Notes under the pieces: model-generated
What the model was told of the DNA's origin: nothing
The model's input: the letters and a program-made list of their open reading frames with translations, nothing else
The model's database searches: none
Made by a program: the position numbers and the translations under genes
Assembly (NCBI GenBank): GCA_021613375.1
Contig: CM038709.1
Span: forward strand, 41,634,656 to 41,698,655
From: Megaleporinus macrocephalus
Taxonomy: Eukaryota; Chordata; Actinopteri; Characiformes; Anostomidae
Length of the DNA stretch: 64,000 nucleotides
Direction: 5' to 3'
Shown here: one piece after another, positions 54,713 to 64,000 of the stretch
Position numbering within the stretch: position 1 is the stretch's first letter
How the letters are laid out: each line of letters opens with the position of its first letter

Positions 54713-54829
54713 TTGCTCAGTCACTATTACCAGGTCCCTTCCAACCCCTCAAGGGTTACAGACCCCCTGCAAAAACAAACAAGCCAGCTGAACCCACGGG
54801 AACACCCACAGTGCCACAATTGATTTACG

Positions 54830-55150
54830 CTCCGAACAATAAAAATAAATCCTGCCCCGTTCGCTAAATTGCTGACACACACAAACGGCCCGATGAGAAA
54901 TTACGGGCTCCTTTGTCTCTAGTAGCCTTCGTGTTTATGATAAGGAAATAATTTGGTTTTGATTAGGCCGTCGGGCGGCTCAATATAGCGCGCCGTGCAT
55001 CAGTGGCTAAACTAAATGCATCTCAATCAAGGGGGCCGCGCTATTTCAATAACGATGCGGCCCACCAACATGATTCAGTCCAGCATTCATCGTGAGGCTG
55101 GCCGCCTTCCTCCCCACCGAACATACAAAGACGAACGCTCGCGCCGAAAG
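54830..55150. other. Strong candidate conserved non-coding block
   Basis: GGCCCGATGAGAAATTACGG near 54887, GTGTTTATGATAAGGAAATA near 54930, AATATAGCGCGCCGTGCATC near 54981, TATTTCAATAACGATGCGGC near 55042. GC-rich text alternates with TAAT and TTTATGA words. No coding features. Confidence 0.4.
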
Positions 55151-55350
55151 TAGTTCTTTATAGAAGAAGCACTTTGGCTACACTGTTGTCTCAATGATGG
55201 ATGGTTCTTCAGAGGTAATGTGAAGGATCTAATGTGGAGAAAGCCTCAAGTTGGTAAAGAACCTTTACATTAGGCGAAGGTTCTCTGAACATGGTTGGTG
55301 TGGAACCAAAAGTGGTACTTCTTTGGCGTCCTTTAAAGAACCCCTGGGGT
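55150..55350. repeat. AGAACC/GGTTCT-type dispersed repeat, copy 4
   Basis: GATGGTTCTTCAGAGGTAAT, AAAGAACCTTTACATTAGGC, GAAGGTTCTCTGAACATGG, TTTAAAGAACCCCTGG. Confidence 0.55.
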
Positions 55351-55423
55351 GTAAATTATGTGGAACTATCAATTACATTATTTTATCATATCTATTAATA
55401 ATAATAATCATTATAATGTGGAA

Positions 55424-55538
55424 ATAAGCTTGGAAAAAAATCTGGTTCCATTGACTTACATTGAAAGTGAAGGTAATTTTTGTTCTCTCATGCAAAGTTG
55501 CAATTTTGGAGATTTTTCTTTGGACAGTGACGATATAT
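55424..55538 (+). mobile_element. MITE family A, copy 10 (5' truncated)
   Basis: TCTGGTTCCATTGACTTACA, then right TIR TTTCTTTGGACAGTGACGAT, followed by (TA)n. Confidence 0.83.
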
Positions 55539-55545
55539 ATATATC

Positions 55546-55684
55546 TCAAATTTGTTGATTTTAATATTTCTATATCTTTTGATCATGACAGCTAATCTTT
55601 ACTCCCTGTAAAAGGTTTATGATGAATGGACCAACAGAACTGCCCCAAAATGCCTTGGAATAAAGTAAAGTAAAGAAATTTTTA

Positions 55685-55687
<3 letters not shown>
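55546..55687 (+). mobile_element. MITE family A, copy 11 (3' truncated)
   Basis: GATGAATGGACCAACAGAAC and CCAAAATGCCTTGGAATAAA. It starts a few bases after copy 10 across a TA tract and runs into a long (TA)n. Confidence 0.78.
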
Positions 55688-56780
<1,093 letters not shown>

Positions 56781-56784
56781 ATTT

Positions 56785-56955
56785 TATATCCAAGTATATC
56801 CATAAATATATCCATTTTGTTTTTCTATATGTTTTAACTCTACAGCTGTTCTTTTCATAATTTTGTCATGATGTCATGATGCTTTAAACTAATTTTCATT
56901 GACCTACATGGAAATTCAGTCATAATTTTGGAGATGCTTATATATTTGGTGTAGT
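56785..56955 (+). mobile_element. MITE family A, copy 12 (very diverged)
   Basis: Only the order ACAGCTGTTCTTTTCATAAT, CATTGACCTACATGGAAATT, TTTTGGAGATGCTTATA is left. Identification is weaker than for other copies. Confidence 0.5.
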
Positions 56956-57533
56956 TTAATTTACTTCAATTCATATAATATAAGCACTAATTTATCTTGT
57001 CCATGTGATTTTTTTTTTTTTATCAATTGGTCAACACAGCGCACAAACACTGACACAATATAAAGGCTATTTTTTAAAATTATATTAAATTTCATTAATA
57101 ATTTAATTTAAAGCAGAGTATTTTTTTATATTACACTATTCAGTGATAAAATAACACTATTAACCAATATTATAAATGTTCCGAGAATTTAGAAAGGCAG
57201 GCAGTTACTTGCTGGCAGTCCCGACAAGTATGTGGTGAAGTTTCACGTGCAACTCTTCTTTCACCCTCTTTTCCACATGAACACTTTTCTACACTCCTGA
57301 TTCCCCACAGGACAGAATAGATGACAGACAGCGGAGGTGACTGTTCCCACCTGTTACTCTCAGTATAGTGTGATACAGGTTCATGTGCCTTTGAGTGTCT
57401 CTAGTCCAAAAGCTGTATGGAAAGTGTAGAAGATAAGGCGTCTTTTGGCGCTCTTAAATAAAAAAACAGCAGTAGGACTTTTTGAATTTGGGAATTTGAG
57501 ATATTGCCACTTGGGTTAAGCAATGCACCCATA
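56956..57533. other. AT-rich unique DNA
   Basis: Nothing recognised. Confidence 0.35.
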
Positions 57534-57603
57534 TTATATATATATATATATATATATATACAGTATGACTACGCTCTGAATTAAGCTGAAATTAAACATA
57601 TGC

Positions 57604-57683
<80 letters not shown>
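57534..57683. repeat. Two (TA)n microsatellites
   Basis: 57534-57560 and 57607-57683, separated by 46 bp. Confidence 0.97.
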
Positions 57684-57685
<2 letters not shown>

Positions 57686-57687
<2 letters not shown>

Positions 57688-57775
57688 CCTCTATAAAAAT
57701 ATACCTAGCGACATGACAGTGACCACATACACCCTCAAAACCACCCTCCCACTGGGAGCTGCTCCAATAAATAAA
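57686..57775 (+). repeat. Direct duplication, copy 1 (CTCCCACTGGGAGCTGCTCC)
   Basis: About 85 bp matching 58070-58155 at roughly 80-85%, including ACCCTCCCACTGGGAGCTGC. Contains a small palindrome. Confidence 0.85.
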
Positions 57776-57811
57776 AAAAATAAAACATATATAGATATGT
57801 AACAAAAGTTA

Positions 57812-58060
57812 AGATCATTGTTAAGCCATTAAGCTTAAGTAGCCCCAAAATGGCAACTTTACAGGAGAGGCCAAAAACTTCACTTTCAATGTAAGTCAGT
57901 GGAACCATAATTCTTTCCACGCTATTTTGGGGCATTTCTATTTGTCGATTCATCATGAAATTTCTCCACAATGTTAACAGCAGCTGCATTTAATTAATGT
58001 AGAAAAATAGAAATGCACAAAAATGGAAATACATGTTTCTCATTGGACAACATTGATATA
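57812..58060 (-). mobile_element. MITE family A, copy 13 (minus)
   Basis: CTTTACAGGAGAGG, TTCAATGTAAGTCAGTGGAA, GGGGCATTTCTATTTGTCGA, right end TTCTCATTGGACAACATTGA. It lies between the two halves of the direct duplication. Confidence 0.83.
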
Positions 58061-58069
58061 TGTACATAT

Positions 58070-58155
58070 GTTTCCTTCATAAAAATAAACCTAGCAACCT
58101 GACAGTGACAACACACCCTCACACCCACCCTCCCACTGGGAGCTGCTCCACCAGT
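58070..58155 (+). repeat. Direct duplication, copy 2
   Basis: See copy 1 at 57686-57775. The spacing is about 385 bp. Confidence 0.85.
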
Positions 58156-58369
58156 ACATTTCCAATAAAAGCTCCAAATGCACAAATAACGTCCTTTCCT
58201 TTTTCCGCATTCTTTCACATTCAGGCTCTCCAACTTCAAACACGTTCCCGGTTTTAAGTGCATGACTGCTAAAGCAAAGCCTGACATGTCCAAAGTTTTT
58301 TTTTTCTGAATGTTTTCACAGTTAAAACTTTCTCCTGCCTCAAATCCCGTCTTACAGTGGGCCGCAAAC

Positions 58370-58760
58370 ACGCGGCGACGAGCGAGAAATGTCACTCCGT
58401 GTTAAAGGAAGCGGAGTAGAAAAAGCCATAGTGAAACAGGTAGTGTTTTCTTGGTGTAGACAGCGGTGAACAGAGCAGTTCCTCTGAAGCGTGCTCTCCT
58501 CTTTTTTAATTCTATGATTGAGAGATTTAAAATAAACAGGCGGAATGATTGGGCAATCAGATCTTTGTTGGGTGTCTCGGAAATCAGCGCTGGAGGAGTG
58601 CGGCCTCTGGGATGGCAGAGTGTGGCAGCGCTTTCACTGTCATCAAGCACAATCATTTGAAAGGAGAGCTGATGGAGAAATATATAATACAGGAGCCAAA
58701 TGAGTTCCAGCCTAATTTTGTACGTCTGCAAGCTGACCACAAAGAAATATTGTAAGCAAA
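58370..58760. other. Candidate conserved non-coding block
   Basis: GGCGGAATGATTGGGCAATC near 58540, TCAGCGCTGGAGGAGTGCGG near 58584, CAAGCACAATCATTTGAAAG near 58643. Non-repetitive. Short frames lack domains. Confidence 0.35.
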
Positions 58761-58763
58761 CTC

Positions 58764-58767
<4 letters not shown>

Positions 58768-58846
<79 letters not shown>
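58768..58846. repeat. (TA)n microsatellite
   Basis: About 39 TA units ending at a Tc1-type terminal repeat. Confidence 0.98.
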
Positions 58847-58849
<3 letters not shown>

Positions 58850-59192
58850 CATAAGTTTGGACACACATAGTTTTGAAGTAATAATATCAGAGAAAACTTA
58901 TATTATATAAGTATCTGGTTGTGGATTAAATGAATGTTTATAGTTTCTTTTTTTCTTTTAGCTTCATGAGGAGCCACATGAGCTGCTTTTCTAACAGGAC
59001 TGAGGAAGATAATATAGAGCATATTTATATAGGTCTTATATAAATATGCATACGTGCTAAATGTTTGTTTTTCTTAAATATTTTTGTACATAGAAACTAA
59101 CTTCACAATTTAAACTCATTAAGATCAAAATGTCTTTATAAACATGTATATTTAGTTAGGAGTGGCCAAACTTTTGACTGGTAGTGTATATA
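58847..59192. mobile_element. Tc1-type MITE, family E, copy 1
   Basis: Left end GTCATAAGTTTGGACACACA. Right end, inverted, TACACTACCAGTCAAAAGTT. About 340 bp, AT-rich, no transposase frame. It follows a (TA)n tract directly. Confidence 0.7.
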
Positions 59193-59236
59193 TAGCAATA
59201 CACAAATATACAAATTATTTTATATAATAATTTACT

Positions 59237-59241
59237 ACTTC

Positions 59242-59293
<52 letters not shown>
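59237..59293. repeat. (ATT)n microsatellite
   Basis: About 18 units. Confidence 0.97.
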
Positions 59294-59294
<1 letters not shown>

Positions 59295-59384
59295 TCAAGA
59301 CTAATAGTTTTTGCATTGTAGCATAAGTATTTGTTAAGATTATGGAAAACACATATGCGATTAGATATGTCCTAACTATTGATT

Positions 59385-59600
59385 GGTAGTGTATATATAT
59401 AATTATATACCAGCCAAACGCTTAGACACACCTACCCAGTATTAGACAACTAGAAAAAAAAACATCTGGTTGTGGTTTAAAGAATCTTTAGAGTGTCTTT
59501 TAGAAATGAGCTCATTTGCTCTGATGCAGGTTTACATACTTTGAACATTCTGGCCAGCAGTTTAATGAGGAGCCATCTATCTGCAAATTATTTGTTTATG
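59385..59600. mobile_element. Tc1-type MITE, family E, copy 2 (partial)
   Basis: ATACCAGCCAAACGCTTAGA at the left, ATCTGGTTGTGGTTTAAAGA shared with 58911-58930, and GAGGAGCC shared further on. The right end is lost. Confidence 0.6.
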
Positions 59601-59629
59601 TATATATAATAATAAAATGATTTTAGTAT

Positions 59630-60075
59630 TTAGGCTTTAAGATTTGCAGTGTTGGAAAATGAGCGCTGCTGTTTTGCTTCCAGCTGGGAAACAACTGAAG
59701 TGTTGAGAAAATGTGAAATATCTGTGGGAAAGCATTAAACCATTTATAAGGGGTGCATATTCACTTAACACGGGGGTCAAACAGAACCCACAAACATAAT
59801 TAGATACACAAATACTGTTACATATACTGTTTATATTTCTATTAGTAGAGGGACGAATCATTTGAGACTTCACAGCAAAGCCCTGCGTCATAAAAATATA
59901 CAACGTTGGAAAATATGAACTGCCAGTTGTTTTTAAACACAGAGACAGGCACGTACAGTGCGGGTAAGATTAAATAAACAGAGTTTAGAGGCGTATCATT
60001 AGAGTAAATATTATTAAAATGATTTATGAGTCATTAGATCCTTATTAATGCTCTATTTAGCTGCATAGAATAGTA
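59630..60075. other. Strong candidate conserved non-coding block
   Basis: GGAAAATGAGCGCTGCTGTT near 59654, ACATAATTAGATACACAAAT near 59795, GCGTCATAAAAATATACAAC near 59885, AATGATTTATGAGTCATTAG near 60018. AT-rich yet high-complexity. No repeats shared elsewhere. Confidence 0.35.
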
Positions 60076-60217
60076 TAAAAAGTGTATAATGGTATTGATA
60101 TCTACTGTTTATAAGTGTTTTATTGTCAGAAATCTTTTTTGGAATGTATTAATTTTCCAATGGCATGAATTTCCATGATCAGTACTAATTCTCCCTTCAT
60201 GCTTACTATTACTGTAC

Positions 60218-60462
60218 TATATCGTTGCTGTCCAATGAAAAACAAATCTCTAAAATGACAATTTTATAGGTGAGAACAAAAACTGTTTTTACTTTTAATG
60301 TAATTTAATGGAACCAGAATTTATTCCAAGCTATTTTGAAGCATTTCTGTTGGTCCACTTATTTTCACACAATGTAAACGGCAGCGGCCGCATTCAAATG
60401 ATGTAGAAAAATAAAAATCAACAAAAATGGACAAACGTTTTTATTTGTAGAGCGACGATATA
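60218..60462 (-). mobile_element. MITE family A, copy 14 (full length, minus)
   Basis: TATATCGTTGCTGTCCAATG at one end and AGAGCGACGATATA at the other. Core CATTTCTGTTGGTCCACTTA. A full-length copy flanked by TA. Confidence 0.88.
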
Positions 60463-60465
60463 CAT

Positions 60466-60790
60466 ATTTCCACAGATATTATTCTATTCTATTACTTTTA
60501 AATTATTACTCATACACTGTTGCATTAATGCTATTACTATAACTATTATATTATTACTCTTATACTATTGTTTTTATGCTATTACAATTACTATTATATT
60601 ATTAATCTTACACTGTTGCATTAATGCTATTACTATTACTATTATATTATTACTTCTACACTATTGCTTTTATGCTATTACACTATTATTCTTACATTAT
60701 TACTATTATTATTATGTTATTAATTTTACATTTTTACTATTATACTATTACTATTACACTATTATAATTACTATTACACTTTTTATATAT
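60466..60790. repeat. Degenerate (ATT)n-derived minisatellite
   Basis: Repeats of ATTACTATTATATTATTA and CACTATTGCTTTTATGCTAT about 60 bp apart (near 60500, 60560, 60620, 60660). Confidence 0.88.
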
Positions 60791-61595
60791 ACAGAGAACA
60801 TAATTGCCTTTTATATGGATTATTTAATTTGCTAAACGGCAGCTTATTCAATGTAAAATGTGATTGCAAAAGTACAGTCTGCCAAAAAATCTCTATTAAT
60901 AATTTCCATAAATTGATATGAGCCAAAACATGCTAGACTTATTATTCAAAATATGTGGTATAACCATCCCGGTTTAACTTTATTAAATATAAATACATTA
61001 AAATACATCAATTATTTTATGATTGGCAGATTTGGTTTGATATTTATTTTATAGATGAATTGTTGATATTTATGGACAGTGTAATGATAAAATCTAAATA
61101 AAACCAATGTTATTATATCAAATCAAGTGAAAGTTTAAAGGTGCATTAATAAAATGCTAAATAAAATGTATTGGAATGTATTTGGTTCAGAATCAAAAAC
61201 AAATTCATAATATAAGATTGTACACATATGGGTTGAATATATATATCATATGTGAAACCGTGAAGAAAACAAATAGTGGTGACCATTAAATCCGAGCAGT
61301 TCCCTGGATTGCATTTTCTCTAATCTGATTGGTCAGCATTAAGTTGTCATTTTATACCTCTACTGTGGTGTATGTTTCTGAAACGGACGAAGAACATGAA
61401 TTTGATATGTTTGATTTCATGCATCTTTGCGTGCATATAGTGATTCAGCGGTACGGCAGGAAGACAGTTGGTGAGGGGAACAGCGGAGCATGATGTGTTA
61501 GTGAGGCACTCGACTGCACTGTCTCCACCTGAGGCACACACTCGCCTGTCTTTCACCCGGTTACATAAAGCGCCCATACTGAGGAGCCCAACCCC
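60791..61595. other. AT-rich, then mixed unique DNA
   Basis: 60800-61330 is AT-rich with nothing recognised. 61340-61595 is mixed in composition with no gene. Confidence 0.3.
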
Positions 61596-61635
61596 GAGAA
61601 AGAGAGAGAGAGAGGGAGAGAGAGAGAGAGAGAGA
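61596..61635. repeat. (GA)n microsatellite
   Basis: About 18 GA units with one GG break. Confidence 0.96.
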
Positions 61636-62260
61636 CATTAAGGCCAGCTTTGGGCTCGTAATTACTGTCCAGTGTTGTTCAGCGATCTCATACAACCGGG
61701 CACATGCTGACCTACATACAGTCGGATTGAACTAAGCGAAAACCCTCTCTTTCAGTGTGCTCAGTACACCCAAGTGCATGTACCCACGCTTGATCGTCCA
61801 GGAAACTAGACCCGAGCGGTAGTGCTAGCGTGAGGGCCATAGGGGTATAACCCGCCGGGGGCCGCAATCATAAAGGTATGGCGGTAATTTCTGCTGTTCC
61901 ATCATGATAATTGCCCGGCCTGACTCACGCGAATAAACCCACTGATTCACGTAGACCACCGTTCAATTACCTCCCAAAAAGAATGCGTGGCCGTACGTTT
62001 TGACCCCTTTCTGATTGGACGGTCAAGTTTGCTATCCTCTGACCCGTGCTTTTATCAGTCCCACCCTGTCTGCCGTCTGTTTGTGTGTGCGCGGAGTCTC
62101 TCCCTGAAAGAGGAAACCACAGTAGAGTACGATGATGAATTCGGGTTCCTTTGATGACTCAGGAGTAATGTGGAAATTTGTCTCCGATGATGTATCGGTC
62201 AGGCTTTATTAATTCCATGCTGTGCGAGTCCGTCAAGACTTCCAGGAGTTTGCTGATTGC
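61636..62260. other. Strong candidate conserved non-coding block
   Basis: GCTCGTAATTACTGTCCAGT near 61652, GGTATGGCGGTAATTTCTGC near 61876, CATGATAATTGCCCGGCCTG near 61903, GTTCAATTACCTCCC near 61961, GGCTTTATTAATTCCATGCT near 62203. GC-rich text mixed with TAATT cores; no repeats. Confidence 0.4.
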
Positions 62261-63115
62261 AGTGTCTTGAGAACTCAACAACAGTGAAGAGAAATGGGAG
62301 GGTCTCTTTGCCTAGAACCCAACACCTTCCATTGCCATCATTGATCACTTTGACATTTGACAAGGTCTTTAGATATAAGTGCTATGGTATTGGTTTTATT
62401 ATGTGTTATGCATCTCATTTCAATGCAAAGCTAATCCATTTGTATAAGACAACTATTCCAAGCTACTCTTGAAGGAAACTAGATCTTCCCTGCTCGGGAA
62501 CTGGTGCCCTAGGTCTGGGTTCTCGGCAAAGTTTTGGTGGGCCTCTGCGAACAAAAAGAAGCCAAATTTAGTGATGTATGGGCACGGACGTCGGAGTGAT
62601 GGCCCAGTTTATAGGCACTCCGCATAGCCGAAGTTACCACGCGAGAGGCGGGTGAGGACGGACGAAGACGGATGCCCAACTTGCAGCGTGGAAAATAGGT
62701 CAACCGCTCGTAATGCGCCTGAACTTTTGAACTGAACAAAAGTGGCTCCATTGTCCCGACACTCAGCTCCTGAGCCCCATTAGAAGAACCGTCCTTTATC
62801 AAGAGACCGCCTTCTGATTTATCCCTCAATTCTTATCATGCCCTCGGTTTTGTTTTTTTACTTACTCCCTTTTTCTCAGTCGATAGAAAGCAGGGAGGTA
62901 CGTTACAGGAGCTACTGGTGCTGCAGGGTCTTTCATATCAACATTGAGTTTGCAGGTGTATTGCTCATTAGTGGAATGTATCTGGGTATGTATTTTGGCA
63001 TAGAAGCAAAGGCAGTGACGGTAATGTGGCAGCGTTGCGGCACTGGGTACCAATCCTTGCGTGTCGTTGGGCAAGTTGCTCCAAATGCATTCTAACATGA
63101 ACATTTCGCCCCTAA
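62261..63115. other. Unique, moderately GC-rich DNA
   Basis: Frames of about 70-105 codons exist (for example 62509-62829 minus, 62838-63095 plus and an overlapping minus frame), but none shows a domain, signal peptide or splice-flanked structure that I trust. Probably non-coding conserved or unique DNA. Confidence 0.25.
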
Positions 63116-63119
63116 ACCA

Positions 63120-63430
63120 TCAGACGACTGCATAACTTCGGCACGACCCAATCAAAACCCGCTGTGGACCCTTACGTCACCAAGTCAGCCTACTTCAGCA
63201 TCGCCACGCAGGGATTGGTCGGGTCGTCTCGCCGTCACTACAGCTGCCCTGCGAATGACCTCGTTTGTTGACTTGACTCTGCTTAGCATGCCGACTAAAC
63301 CGACCCTAAAAAAAAAAAAAGAAAAGATGGCGGCTCGCAATACCTCGTTTTCTCCCGCTAACAGCTTCGGCGATGACACCGCTGTTGTTGTCAACCCTCG
63401 GTGGCCATCTTGAAACTTCAGCCCGGCTGT
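63120..63430. promoter_or_regulatory. Possible CpG-rich promoter or enhancer with CCAAT and YY1-type sites
   Basis: GACCCAATCAAAAC (63147) and inverted CCAAT GGGATTGGTCGG (63211) flank CpG-dense text. AAGATGGCGGCT (63325) and, inverted, CATCTTGA (63407) match YY1-type sites. No TATA box. A start site and a transcript cannot be shown. Confidence 0.3.
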
Positions 63431-64000
63431 AAAGTAGGTCCCCCATTCTCATCGACACGTCAGCGACCAGAACGGCTGCTAACGATAGATTAGGGCGCTG
63501 GTCGTGACTATAGGCTCCTTCTTTGTAGGCAGCCTTGTTCGCTTTCCTTCAGTGGGCTATTTTCGAGCCTTACCTTTATGTGTACGCACCCGTGAATGTG
63601 CCTGTGCATTGAGTGTGTGTTGGTGATGTGTGTGTGGTGGAAATGGAGGGGGGGGGGTTGGTAAAGGGGGCTCATAATATCGGATTGCACAGCCTGCCCT
63701 AGCCAAATGTGAATTTTATACTCTAGTGAGCACAGCCTCTAGCTTTCATTAGCTCACATTCTCCTCAGCGGTGCAAACGTCCTGTCGACATGTGTGTGTG
63801 TGTATGAGTGTGTGTGGGTCTGGCAGGGGAGCTGTGGAGGGGCGGAGGGGAGGCAGGGGGCACACACAAAACCCTCCTGACTGGACAGCTCTTGCCCCAT
63901 ATTGTCCAACTGTTCACTCTCGCTAGCAGATTCTTGGCGGTACAGTCGGGCTTAACTTTTGGTGCTGCTTTCTTCAACAACTCGTCAACAGTGAACGAGC
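63431..64000. other. Unique DNA with short (TG)n runs
   Basis: G9 near 63649, (GT)n near 63789. GC-rich 63810-63890. No gene recognised up to the window edge. Confidence 0.3.

Noticed and set aside
62509..63104. Frames of 80-106 codons on both strands
   Set aside because: Overlapping each other on opposite strands, no recognised domain; GC-rich DNA gives long frames by chance.

Overview
This window reads as nuclear DNA of a teleost fish, most likely an otophysan (characiform, catfish or similar). The evidence is the repeat content: Tc1-like, hAT and MITE remnants of types I know from such genomes, very long (TA)n, (CA)n and (ATT)n microsatellites, and several dispersed repeats typical of these fish. 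There is no operon structure, rRNA, tRNA or CRISPR array. I find no intact protein-coding gene. The recognisable protein-like pieces are all decayed: a THAP zinc-finger relic near 13.6 kb, a BED-finger hAT relic near 17.8 kb, a hAT transposase piece near 35.1 kb, and Tc1-type transposase pieces near 7.1, 8.2, 9.6, 22.9 and 38.1 kb. The other long open frames lie in simple or tandem repeats, or show no recognisable domain.

Layout. 0.7-2.0 kb is a polypyrimidine tract with a ~440 bp higher-order repeat. 2.7-3.4 kb holds two MITEs and a purine tract. 4.4-9.7 kb holds MITEs and Tc1 relics around a unique block. 10.6-12.6 kb is a ~425 bp satellite array. 12.95-13.1 kb is a near-perfect hairpin. 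13.5-14.9 kb is the THAP relic and a Tc1-type MITE. 15.4-16.65 kb is a purine minisatellite. 16.8-18.4 kb is a microsatellite cluster plus the hAT relic. 19.7-25.7 kb contains older dispersed repeats, an interrupted Tc1 relic and a 1.4 kb TIR element with an internal minisatellite. 26.5-28.35 kb is a 317 bp duplication and a 20 bp minisatellite. 29.1-30.25 kb is a 37 bp minisatellite with a 12-unit higher-order period. 34.2-36.0 kb is a three-level nest (LTR-like element inside a hAT inside a palindromic repeat). 37.7-41.1 kb holds MITEs and a tandem array that carries MITE copies. 48.6-49.8 kb is an (ATA)n higher-order array. 50.8-52.16 kb is a second 20 bp minisatellite. 52.5-60.8 kb is mainly repeats and (TA)n.

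Between the repeats lie non-repetitive, more GC-rich blocks with TAAT-type motifs (about 7.5, 10.3, 22.3, 28.5, 30.6, 39.8, 43.0, 45.6, 48.3, 54.9, 58.6, 59.8 and 61.7-63.4 kb). They look like conserved non-coding or regulatory DNA in a gene desert, but conservation cannot be tested here.

The most notable findings are: (1) a ~240 bp TIR element (family A below) present in 14 copies and often abutting (TA)n; (2) the 34.2-36.0 kb nest with clean 8 bp and 5 bp target-site duplications; (3) the 37 bp minisatellite, whose unit matches a segment of a dispersed repeat 1.7 kb away; and (4) the 1.4 kb element with terminal inverted repeats and repeated GGTAATGAC motifs.
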